Positions 1 through 5,273 of a stretch of 5,273 nucleotides of DNA are shown here, in pieces; the first letter of the stretch is position 1; each line of letters starts with the position of its first letter. Origin of the DNA: Bacteroidales bacterium (GTDB lineage Bacteria > Bacteroidota > Bacteroidia > Bacteroidales > UBA3663). The notes under the pieces are model-generated. The model was not told where the DNA came from. It saw nothing but the letters and a program-made list of their open reading frames with translations, and searched no databases. The stretch covers positions 1 through 5,273 of the forward strand of contig JAGBQS010000260.1 of assembly GCA_017632695.1 (NCBI GenBank), in the 5' to 3' direction. A program made the position numbers and the translations under genes.

Positions 1-129
1 ACCACCATCGGCAAGGCTGCCATCGTGGAGCGCTACAGCCTCGACGGACGTCGTCTGTCGGCTCCTCAGCGCGGCATCAATGTGGTGCGCATGAGCGACG
101 GTACCACCCGGAAGGTGCTGGTAAAATAA
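1..129 (+). CDS. C-terminal end of a secreted protein with a Prevotella-type sorting tail (5' end outside window)
   Basis: Reading frame 1 is open from the left edge to a TAA at 127-129 and gives the last 42 residues of a protein. The segment reads as a typical short C-terminal tail of secreted Bacteroidales proteins: YSLDGRRL, then PQRGINVVRMSDG, then RKVLVK at the very end. In Prevotella such tails follow catalytic or binding domains and resemble the last strands of the type IX secretion C-terminal domain, which directs cargo across the outer membrane. The body of the protein is outside the window, so its function cannot be stated. It is followed by a 188-bp repeat-rich gap and then a gene on the same strand. 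The tail assignment is family knowledge; export by type IX secretion is inference. Confidence 0.85.
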   Translation, partial: TTIGKAAIVERYSLDGRRLSAPQRGINVVRMSDGTTRKVLVK

Positions 130-186
130 ATTCTTTAATGGGAGTTAATAAATAGGAGTTAACGGGAGTTAGCCGGAGTTAACGGA

Positions 187-242
187 CGTTACCTCAGCAG
201 GCGAAACATTCGTTCGTTACCTATTTAGCCGAAACATTTGTC
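187..242 (+). repeat. two tandem 28-bp units in the apical part of the nested element
   Basis: Bases 187-214 and 215-242 are adjacent 28-bp units identical at 21 of 28 positions. Both begin CGTTACCT and share CGAAACATT (202-210 and 230-238). A third unit starts at 243 with CGTTAACT but merges into the right arm. Each unit can fold a small hairpin with a four-pair stem and an ACA loop: CGAA/TTCG at 202-205/209-212 and CGAA/TTTG at 230-233/237-240. The C211 to T239 change turns a G-C pair into a G-U pair, so pairing is kept in RNA. Confidence 0.7.
209..240 (+). promoter_or_regulatory. weak candidate Bacteroidetes-type promoter for the gene at 318
   Basis: The Bacteroidetes primary sigma factor recognises TTTG at -33 and TAnnTTTG at -7, about 19-21 bp apart. 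Here TTCG (209-212) is followed after 20 bp by AACATTTG (233-240), each with one mismatch. Transcription would begin near 247 and leave a leader of about 70 nt. The site lies inside the 28-bp repeats, so the match may be chance. Confidence 0.2.
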
Positions 243-317
243 CGTTAACTCCACAGGCTGCAAGCCTGTTAACTCCCGCTAACTCCTATTAACTTCTAAT
301 TTTTAATTACTCCCGCC

Positions 318-2909
318 ATGAATATTCGCTTTACATTAGCCGCTTTGGCTATTTCGGCAACCTCTATGGTTGCATCGGCCTATACGCCGAACCGTGTTGA
401 ACAAATGATGCAGAAGTCGGCTGACCGCTTCCAGAAGGAAGTGAAGGCTCCGCAGGTTGCAGTTCAGGAAATCTTGCCTTACGAAGCTCCGATACTCCGT
501 AACCTGAAGGCTGTTGCCGACGATGATGAGCACATCTTCCTGGACAGCATCGTGTATTGCTACACTAACGGACAGGCATATAAAGTGCAGAAGTACACTT
601 ATACCGACGACGGTTATCTGGCATCGGTGAAGGCCTGCAACCCCGACGGTTCGCTCGTCGTTCCTTACTACGAATCTACTCCGTATTATACCGAATCCTA
701 TCTGCTGGAATATGAGTTCGACGGACAGCACCGCTGCACGCGCCGTTCGCAGTACAGCCTGACGGCTACCGGCGAGAAGCTGCGCGAGGTGGCCCGTGTG
801 GAGGCACGCTATACGGCCGATATCTACTACGAAAACGTTTATGAACCTGCCTGGCAGTACGATGATGCGACTCAGGAACATTACTACGGCATGTACCTGG
901 ACCGCGAAAAGCACTACGACCAGTGGGACAACATTATTTATTATAAGGCGTTCTATTCGTCGTCGTATACCGATGATGTTGCCGGTAAGGGTAGGGAACT
1001 CTGGATTCAGAAGTTCACGGGTCCGTTCTATAAGGCGCATACCGATTATCCTACCTATAACTATGCCGATAATTACTGGAACATTCAGGACCGTCGCATC
1101 ATGTACCTCCACATCGACGAATGGGGTAACGTTGAGGGCAGCAAGAAGGAAACCGTTACCGAAGGCGACCTGACAACCACCATTTCCTATAAGGCCGATA
1201 CCGTCATTGCGCGGACTACCATCGACGATACCGATCTCTCGACCCTTTGGAAACCCTATACGCAGACCTCCATGCTGGCTCAGCTGAATGCCGACGGTAC
1301 CCGTCCGTTGCGTACCGTCCAGCAGAGCGGAAATCAGACTTCCGAGAAACTGTATGAATGGGATGCCAAAGGCCGGATCACACGTTTTGAGAACTTTGTC
1401 AAATACGAAGGCAGTGATTCCTACACACACTATTTCAATACCTATACTTATCGGGATGACTATGTCCGTCCGGCTACGCTCGAGGAGTGCATCTACGGTC
1501 GTACACTGGAAAATGAATACGGTTCAACGTGGCAGAATCCGATTGACGAAGATCAGTTCTTCAGCGGTAACTTGGAAACCTATATTAAGAATGATATCAG
1601 AGAGTTTGTCGTGTCCAACGATCCTGTGCCTGTTGTGCAATACGATACCACAACCACTAAGATTGTTTACGACGAGTACAAACCGAGCGGCAACGAATGG
1701 TATCATTGCTATGTGTATAATTCGGATGGAACCGTCGACGAACAGTACAACATTTCCGAATATATTTCGATGTACACCTATCACGAGGATGGCAAGAAGA
1801 TCTGGTACCGGTACGAGGAGGGCGACAGCATTCCGGCTCCGTCAGGTATGGCTACGATGCACTATCAGACCGTCATGAAGAGCGAAGTTTCGAAGGACGG
1901 TCCTTGGCAGATCCTCATGGAGCACAACTGGGGCTTCGATTCCATGGATCGCGAGGTTTACTTCATGGTGCGCCGCTTCGATGAAATATCCCATACCTGG
2001 ATGGGACAGAAGCGCATCACAACCTATGCCAGTGCCACCGACTATGGTACATCCGTTGAATACTATTGGGACGGTGAGACCGGCGGATGGGTTCAGGAAG
2101 CCTATAATACCGACGAGGACTACTTCAACCGCAGTTTCATTGACGGAAACATCCGCGTTTCGGTGAACGGCTATAAGTCGGAGGGCGTGATCCAGTGGGC
2201 TGACTCTGTCCGTGAATGGATAGGCCTGACTTTCCAGTTCGTGGATCCTGTCAATAACTACGAAGCTCCTGTGTCGCCGTTCGATTCGGAACCTTCCCGT
2301 ACTGATGAGATGTTTACCGCATCTTACCGCGAGACCTTCCAGTGGGATACCGAGACCCAGCAGTGGAAGCGGGGCTACAATGCCGGTGGAGCACAATGGG
2401 AGCAGTTGGGCGACGGCAGCATCCTGCAGACCAATTATGATCAGGTTAGCGAATGGCAGGAAGGAACTTACGTCTATCGTATGGTTGCAACGGGCAGCTT
2501 CACCTATTCGTTCGATGCAGCCGGACGTGTCATCCGTCGCGAATACCAGCCGGGTGCGGAATATGCCAACCCGACCTATGCCTACATCTACGAGTACGAT
2601 TACTGGGAGGATACCCCATACGTCAAGGAAGTGCGCTATCAGATTATCGACGATTACAGTACGCCGGCTCAGCCAACCCGCTATTATTATCACCGCGGAC
2701 GCTATGTGGCTCCGACTCTCATCGAGCTGACTCCGTCCGATCGTGCTGCCTTTACCGTTTCCGGCCGTGAGGTACGTGCCGAAGGCGTTATCCGCATTTA
2801 CGATGCATCGGGCGCTCTGGTAGCTACCGGCAACGGCTCTGCTACGCTTCCTGCCGGATTCTGCATCATCGAGGCCGGAAACAAGCGCGTCAGGATGCTG
2901 ACAAGATAA
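318..2909 (+). CDS. exported Tyr-rich protein with YD/RHS-like hairpin motifs and a type IX-like C-terminal tail
   Basis: The product has 863 residues and I do not recognise a named family. Residues 1-21 form a signal peptide: R4, a hydrophobic stretch about 5-20, and a likely cut after ASA before YTPNR. The body is very rich in Tyr, Asp and Trp and holds scattered hairpin motifs of the form aromatic-x-aromatic-D-x-x-G-K/R: YTYTDDGYL (93), YEFDGQHR (132), YEWDAKGRI (346), YVYNSDGTV (465), YTYHEDGKK (486), WGFDSMDRE (538) and YSFDAAGRV (730). These resemble YD/RHS repeats but are irregularly spaced, with long strands such as FQWDTETQQW between. The end, about 820-863, has IRIYDASGALV, then LPAGFCIIEAG, then a basic stretch, matching the layout of type IX secretion C-terminal domains. 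The ATG at 318 is chosen because the signal peptide starts there; no Shine-Dalgarno site is visible, as is usual in this phylum. A surface-attached or released adhesin-like protein is the likeliest role, but no enzymatic motif is seen. Confidence 0.9.
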   Translation: MNIRFTLAALAISATSMVASAYTPNRVEQMMQKSADRFQKEVKAPQVAVQEILPYEAPILRNLKAVADDDEHIFLDSIVYCYTNGQAYKVQKYTYTDDGYLASVKACNPDGSLVVPYYESTPYYTESYLLEYEFDGQHRCTRRSQYSLTATGEKLREVARVEARYTADIYYENVYEPAWQYDDATQEHYYGMYLDREKHYDQWDNIIYYKAFYSSSYTDDVAGKGRELWIQKFTGPFYKAHTDYPTYNYADNYWNIQDRRIMYLHIDEWGNVEGSKKETVTEGDLTTTISYKADTVIARTTIDDTDLSTLWKPYTQTSMLAQLNADGTRPLRTVQQSGNQTSEKLYEWDAKGRITRFENFVKYEGSDSYTHYFNTYTYRDDYVRPATLEECIYGRTLENEYGSTWQNPIDEDQFFSGNLETYIKNDIREFVVSNDPVPVVQYDTTTTKIVYDEYKPSGNEWYHCYVYNSDGTVDEQYNISEYISMYTYHEDGKKIWYRYEEGDSIPAPSGMATMHYQTVMKSEVSKDGPWQILMEHNWGFDSMDREVYFMVRRFDEISHTWMGQKRITTYASATDYGTSVEYYWDGETGGWVQEAYNTDEDYFNRSFIDGNIRVSVNGYKSEGVIQWADSVREWIGLTFQFVDPVNNYEAPVSPFDSEPSRTDEMFTASYRETFQWDTETQQWKRGYNAGGAQWEQLGDGSILQTNYDQVSEWQEGTYVYRMVATGSFTYSFDAAGRVIRREYQPGAEYANPTYAYIYEYDYWEDTPYVKEVRYQIIDDYSTPAQPTRYYYHRGRYVAPTLIELTPSDRAAFTVSGREVRAEGVIRIYDASGALVATGNGSATLPAGFCIIEAGNKRVRMLTR

Positions 2910-2951
2910 TCTCTGCCGATCAGACCGCACGTCGGTTCCGGCTCTAAATTA

Positions 2952-2991
2952 CTGGGGATACTGGAAGTCTTCGGACCGATAGTGTCCCCAG
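2952..2991 (+). terminator. probable transcription terminator after the 863-residue protein gene
   Basis: Bases 2952-2962 (CTGGGGATACT) pair with 2981-2991 (AGTGTCCCCAG) over 11 positions, with one G-U pair. Within the loop GTC-TTCG-GAC (2967-2976) forms a second small stem capped by a stable UUCG tetraloop. The hairpin starts 43 bp past the stop codon and is followed by CGTTTATTAATTA, an AT-rich but not pure-T tail. It could therefore be a weak intrinsic terminator or a 3'-end protecting stem. Confidence 0.6.
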
Positions 2992-2997
2992 CGTTTA

Positions 2998-3039
2998 TTA
3001 ATTATCAATTGTCAATTCTCAACTATCAATTATCAATTA
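2998..3039. repeat. AT-rich 7-bp tandem repeat (TCAATTA type)
   Basis: Six consecutive 7-bp units, TTAATTA, TCAATTG, TCAATTC, TCAACTA, TCAATTA and TCAATTA, run without interruption and end in TCTTTTTGG. Arrays of this kind are common between genes in Prevotella and Bacteroides. The array follows directly after the terminator hairpin, and its function is unknown. Confidence 0.75.
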
Positions 3040-3138
3040 TCTTTTTGGAAAGCCTATTACAGAAGAAACTTGGGTAGGAGTGGTGCATTCTTGTCATGAA
3101 TAGTGTAATAGGAAATATGATATACCCTTTTTTCCGAG

Positions 3139-3170
3139 TGAAACGGCTGAAACGCTGAAACGCTTCAGCC
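3139..3170. repeat. short TGAAACG(G)C tandem repeat with hairpin potential
   Basis: TGAAACGGC (3139-3147) is followed by TGAAACGC twice (3148-3155, 3156-3163) and then TTCAGCC. GCTGAA (3154-3159) pairs perfectly with TTCAGC (3164-3169) across a four-base loop. Alternatively GGCTGAA (3145-3151) pairs with TTCAGCC (3164-3170). The repeat lets the stem form in two registers. No T-run follows on the plus strand. Confidence 0.5.
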
Positions 3171-3221
3171 TGAGCGAACTTAATCTTTCTCTTAAAAGCC
3201 ATTCCGGACAGGCGAGGTTTC

Positions 3222-3243
3222 CCGTTAAAGATGCAAATAACGG
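3222..3243. promoter_or_regulatory. small dyad, possible operator (weak)
   Basis: CCGTTA (3222-3227) and TAACGG (3238-3243) are perfect 6-bp inverted repeats separated by 10 bp, upstream of the transporter promoter box. The spacing would suit a dimeric repressor, but the symmetry is short and no regulator gene is in the window. Confidence 0.15.
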
Positions 3244-3348
3244 ACGAGAACACGGAGTTTTGTCAACTAGGTTCTCCGAAACGATTATCCGCATCACGGA
3301 ATCTGCTGATATTTTACCGATGGCGGCACGAGTTACGGAAATTCTTCG

Positions 3349-3356
3349 TAAATTTG
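3349..3356 (+). promoter_or_regulatory. -7 promoter box (TAnnTTTG) for the transporter gene
   Basis: TAAATTTG followed by C matches the Bacteroidetes -7 consensus TAnnTTTG exactly. It lies 26 bp before the ATG at 3383, so transcription would begin about 20 nt upstream of that codon. No good TTTG -33 element is seen 19-21 bp further up. The site lies downstream of two other in-frame start options (TTG 3260, ATG 3320), which argues against them. Confidence 0.5.
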
Positions 3357-3382
3357 CACCCGTTAAGACAAACACAAGGAAA

Positions 3383-4345
3383 ATGAACAGATCGACGATT
3401 ATTCCGACTATCAAGAAGTGGCTGCTGATGATTTCCATGTCTTTGGGAATCGGAGGCTACTTCCTGATCCTTGCCCTCGACCTTGGACATGAGGCGAACC
3501 ACCGGATTGCTACGGTGGTAACCGATATGCTGCCGTATCTGCTTTTTGTGATGCTGTTTCTGGAATTCAGCAAGATTAAGCCGCGCGATCTGTTCCCCAA
3601 GAAATGGCTGTGGATGACCTTTGCTTTCCAGATAGTTATGGCGTTTATTACAATAGCTATCCAGAAGTTCGGGTGCATGCCACAATGGACAACGGCCATG
3701 TGGAACGGGTGGCTTGCCAGTATGCTCAGTCCAACCGCATCGGCTGTTGCCGTCATGTCGTCCAAACTGGGCGGAAAGGCTGCCAGTGCCACTACATACG
3801 CCGTATTGTCATCGTTGCTGGCTGCTTGTGCCATCCCGCTGATATTCCCGCTGGCATCTCCTCAGGCCGCAGACTTGTCTTTCGGGATGCTCTTCACGAA
3901 GATCTTCGCAAAGGTGTTCCCCGTAATCATCCTCCCCTTGATGATATCCCTCTCACTCCGGAAACTCGCACCCGGAACGCACGACTTCATAGCACGCTTT
4001 GCCAAGGACAAGTCGTTCTATCTGTGGTCTGTCTGTATCATGGTGAACACGGCCCAGGTTACCCGTCTGCTTTTCGGCGGAATAGCCGAAGGATGGGTAA
4101 TCGGTATCTATGTGGTCTTTGCAGGTCTTATCTCGGCGCTGAACTTCATTGTCGGCAAGAAATTCGGCTCCCTGTGCGATGACAGGATCAGCGCAGGCCA
4201 GAGCCTCGGACAGAAAAACACGATTCTTGGCATCTGGATGGCGATGACCTTCCTCGATCCCGCTTCAGGTATCATTGTAGGAGCCTACATGCTCTGGCAG
4301 AATGTGTTCAATTCATTACAGCTTACCTATCCGAAGTTGAGATAA
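3383..4345 (+). CDS. BASS-superfamily (bile acid:sodium symporter-like) transporter, ten membrane helices
   Basis: The 320-residue product is strongly hydrophobic, with about ten helices (roughly 14-33, 43-62, 75-93, 103-125, 136-158, 166-191, 210-231, 237-257, 274-291 and 293-313). That size and count fit BASS-fold carriers, which move organic anions across the inner membrane. Two family signatures are visible: the fourth-helix crossing segment with SPTAS (116-120) and KLGGKAAS (128-135), and the ninth-helix segment SLGQKN (274-279) followed by LDP (291-293) and WQN (305-307). The Na+-binding residues of the structurally studied homologue ASBT-NM appear replaced (see findings), so the coupling ion and the substrate are open. 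The ATG at 3383 is preferred over upstream in-frame starts because it follows the -7 box and an A-rich AAGGAAA, and because upstream residues are not hydrophobic. The 3' end overlaps the convergent gene by 23 bp. Confidence 0.85.
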   Translation: MNRSTIIPTIKKWLLMISMSLGIGGYFLILALDLGHEANHRIATVVTDMLPYLLFVMLFLEFSKIKPRDLFPKKWLWMTFAFQIVMAFITIAIQKFGCMPQWTTAMWNGWLASMLSPTASAVAVMSSKLGGKAASATTYAVLSSLLAACAIPLIFPLASPQAADLSFGMLFTKIFAKVFPVIILPLMISLSLRKLAPGTHDFIARFAKDKSFYLWSVCIMVNTAQVTRLLFGGIAEGWVIGIYVVFAGLISALNFIVGKKFGSLCDDRISAGQSLGQKNTILGIWMAMTFLDPASGIIVGAYMLWQNVFNSLQLTYPKLR

Positions 4346-5273
4346 ATAAGAGTGGCTTTTTCCCTTTCCTTATCTTAATGCCCGGAGTACCGGCAGAGGA
4401 GCGCTTGCCCGAAAGATCATATACAGGCTGGGATGCATCGTGGACGGATTTATCTGTGTCTGAGATCTGCGGAACAGATGTTGGCAGTTCGCTTCTGTAG
4501 AGCCGGAAGTTATCCACCTTGAACCAAGTTTCGGCCGGTGCGTCGGAAGTCGCTACGCCAAGATTCAGGGTCTTGCTGTCGTCTTCAACAGTGAAGGTGA
4601 CGTAGATGGTCTGCAGGGGATAATTGTCGCCCACACCCGGAATGCACTGATCCTTGAAATAGCCACTGTCATCGCCGGCAAAGACGCGCTGGTTGCCCAA
4701 ACGAATGGTGCCACTGCGGTTAGAGGCATGCATATCCACGCTGAGCACATATTTTCCTTGAGGCAGCGTGACACTCTGGGAGAGTGTTACAGGAACGCTG
4801 GAGCCGTTCCATACACCGAAGAGGTGAGTGCCGTCGGTGGGGTTGTCGTCATTATTGTTCCTGACATTGATGCCATACCATGCAAGTGAAGTGGTGCTGA
4901 GTGTCCACGAAGCAGGCACTTTCACAACATTGCCGGAGTTTCCGTCGGCCTCAAAGGACGGATTCTGGATGTAAGTAGCGGAGACATCGGTGCCAAGACT
5001 TTCCTTATCCACTTCCTTGCAGTTCTTCGTAAGCCTGAGGTAATACAGACCCGGGCAGAGCGTACCCTGATCGGCCTGAATGCGGAAGGTAAGCGTCTCC
5101 TTTGCGGAACCGTCGCCCGTCGTAACCAGCGATTTCGGCAACGCCCATTCTTTGTTGAAGAATCCGTTGTCGTCCTGAATGCTGAACGCCGACGGTATGG
5201 TGTAGGTATCTATCAGCTTGCCTTCCACATAGATTGTCGCCTTGCGTCCTGCATCGGCTGTCTGGAAGCGGCA
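4323..5273 (-). CDS. C-terminal part of a secreted carbohydrate-active protein: beta-sandwich, CBM-like jelly roll, sorting tail (5' end outside window)
   Basis: The frame is open to the right edge, so these 316 residues are only the end of the protein; a GTG at 5228 is an internal Val, not a start. Residues about 1-84 (IYVEGKLIDTYTIP, EWALPKSLV, LTFRIQADQG, GLYYLRL) resemble the beta-sandwich found after the catalytic domain in GH127-type beta-L-arabinofuranosidases and related Bacteroidales enzymes (DUF6805-like). Residues about 100-260 form a jelly-roll CBM-like domain: it opens with IQNPSFEADG, then PASWTL, LSQSVTLPQGKYVLSVDMHA and FTVEDDSKTLNLGVATS, and closes with WFKVDNFRLYR. Residues about 283-316 are the sorting-type tail (PVYDLSGKR, GIKIRKGKK). 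A secreted or surface glycoside hydrolase is the best guess; the catalytic domain is not visible, so the enzyme family is inference. The stop codon lies inside the 3' end of the transporter gene on the other strand. Confidence 0.85.
   Translation of the reverse strand, partial: CRFQTADAGRKATIYVEGKLIDTYTIPSAFSIQDDNGFFNKEWALPKSLVTTGDGSAKETLTFRIQADQGTLCPGLYYLRLTKNCKEVDKESLGTDVSATYIQNPSFEADGNSGNVVKVPASWTLSTTSLAWYGINVRNNNDDNPTDGTHLFGVWNGSSVPVTLSQSVTLPQGKYVLSVDMHASNRSGTIRLGNQRVFAGDDSGYFKDQCIPGVGDNYPLQTIYVTFTVEDDSKTLNLGVATSDAPAETWFKVDNFRLYRSELPTSVPQISDTDKSVHDASQPVYDLSGKRSSAGTPGIKIRKGKKPLLFISTSDR

Larger units (their letters stand above)
139..298. repeat. nested inverted-repeat element, predicted three-way junction, with 10-bp GGAGTTAACG subrepeats
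   Basis: The left arm has GGAGTT at 141, 155, 165 and 175, three of them spaced exactly 10 bp. The right arm has the complementary AACTCC at 247, 271 and 281, plus a degenerate AACTTC at 291. Bases 151-171 pair with 270-290 at 20 of 21 positions (one A/C mismatch). Inside that stem, 175-186 is the exact complement of 241-252 (12 bp), and 253-259 is the exact complement of 263-269 (7 bp, loop GCA). The two inner hairpins abut each other and the outer stem with no unpaired base on the right side and three bases (172-174) on the left. This predicts a three-way junction as RNA, or a branched cruciform as DNA. It lies between the stop at 129 and the ATG at 318 and may act as a terminator/processing structure, a 5' leader, or an interspersed repeat; the sequence does not decide. 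Confidence 0.75.
2910..3382. other. 473-bp intergenic region without a convincing gene
   Basis: This gap holds, in order, a probable terminator hairpin, an AT-rich 7-bp repeat array, a TGAAACGC repeat able to fold, a small dyad at 3222-3243, and the promoter box of the transporter gene. Open frames across it on the minus strand (about 3026-3253 and 3094-3438) look like chance: they run through the repeats and have no recognisable domain. The octamer CCCGTTAA occurs at 3221-3228 and again at 3359-3366, between the -7 box and the transporter ATG. Confidence 0.6.

Noticed and set aside
139..298. Decamer and 28-bp repeats considered as a CRISPR array or an insertion-sequence end
   Set aside because: There are no uniform repeats with unique spacers, no cas gene, no transposase and no evident target-site duplication.
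336..1430. Long open frame on the minus strand (364 codons) opposite the exported protein, and a similar one at 1842-2930
   Set aside because: Both are antisense shadows of a gene with a clear signal peptide and tail. Their translations have no recognisable domain and reflect the codon bias of the real strand.
2915..2936. Short complementary bits (CCGA/TCGG, ACCG/CGGT) just after the stop at 2909
   Set aside because: The stems are only four base pairs and mutually exclusive; the hairpin at 2952-2991 is far stronger.
3253..3278. CGGAG...CTCCG inverted pair and a TTTG at 3259-3262 considered as a promoter or operator
   Set aside because: The dyad is only five base pairs, and no TAnnTTTG lies at the right distance from the TTTG.
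3026..3438. Minus-strand open frames at 3026-3253 and 3094-3438 in the intergenic region
   Set aside because: They cross the heptamer and TGAAACGC repeats or run into the transporter gene, overlap each other in different frames, and show no domain, signal peptide or promoter.
3604..4182. Plus-strand open frame of 192 codons inside the transporter gene
   Set aside because: It is an alternate frame of the transporter, which has a clear membrane-protein pattern and family motifs in its own frame.

Overview
The window looks like chromosomal DNA from a Bacteroidales bacterium, most likely Prevotella or a close relative. The case rests on four things. Three different proteins end in the short 'Y-D/S-x-x-G-R/K ... 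GI.I ... K-V/R' tail common on secreted Prevotella proteins. Clear Shine-Dalgarno sites are absent. There is a TAnnTTTG-type -7 box. The intergenic DNA carries short tandem repeats of the TCAATTA and GGAGTTAACG kind. No 16S rRNA or other taxonomic marker is present, so the genus is an inference.

Layout: (i) 1-129, the last 42 codons of a plus-strand secreted protein. (ii) 130-317, a gene-free gap almost filled by a nested repeat. A 21-bp outer inverted repeat encloses two directly abutting hairpins, and the larger hairpin carries two tandem 28-bp units. This is the most unusual structure in the window. (iii) 318-2909, an 863-residue Tyr-rich exported protein with a signal peptide, loose YD/RHS-like hairpin motifs and a tail resembling a type IX secretion C-terminal domain. 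(iv) 2910-3382, a 473-bp gap holding a probable terminator, a 7-bp tandem repeat array, a small TGAAACGC repeat/hairpin, a small dyad and a -7 promoter box just before the next gene. I see no believable gene in it. (v) 3383-4345, a 320-residue ten-helix membrane transporter of the bile acid:sodium symporter (BASS) superfamily that appears to lack the usual sodium ligands. (vi) 4323-5273, minus strand, the C-terminal 316 residues of a secreted carbohydrate-active protein: a beta-sandwich, a jelly-roll CBM-like domain and a sorting-type tail. It runs off the right edge and overlaps the transporter tail-to-tail by 23 bp.

How they fit together: no operon is evident. The first protein, the 863-residue protein and the minus-strand protein all look destined for the cell surface or outside. 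The transporter sits in the inner membrane. A glycan-related setting is plausible from the minus-strand gene, but no SusC/SusD pair or regulator is in view, so a polysaccharide utilisation locus cannot be claimed.
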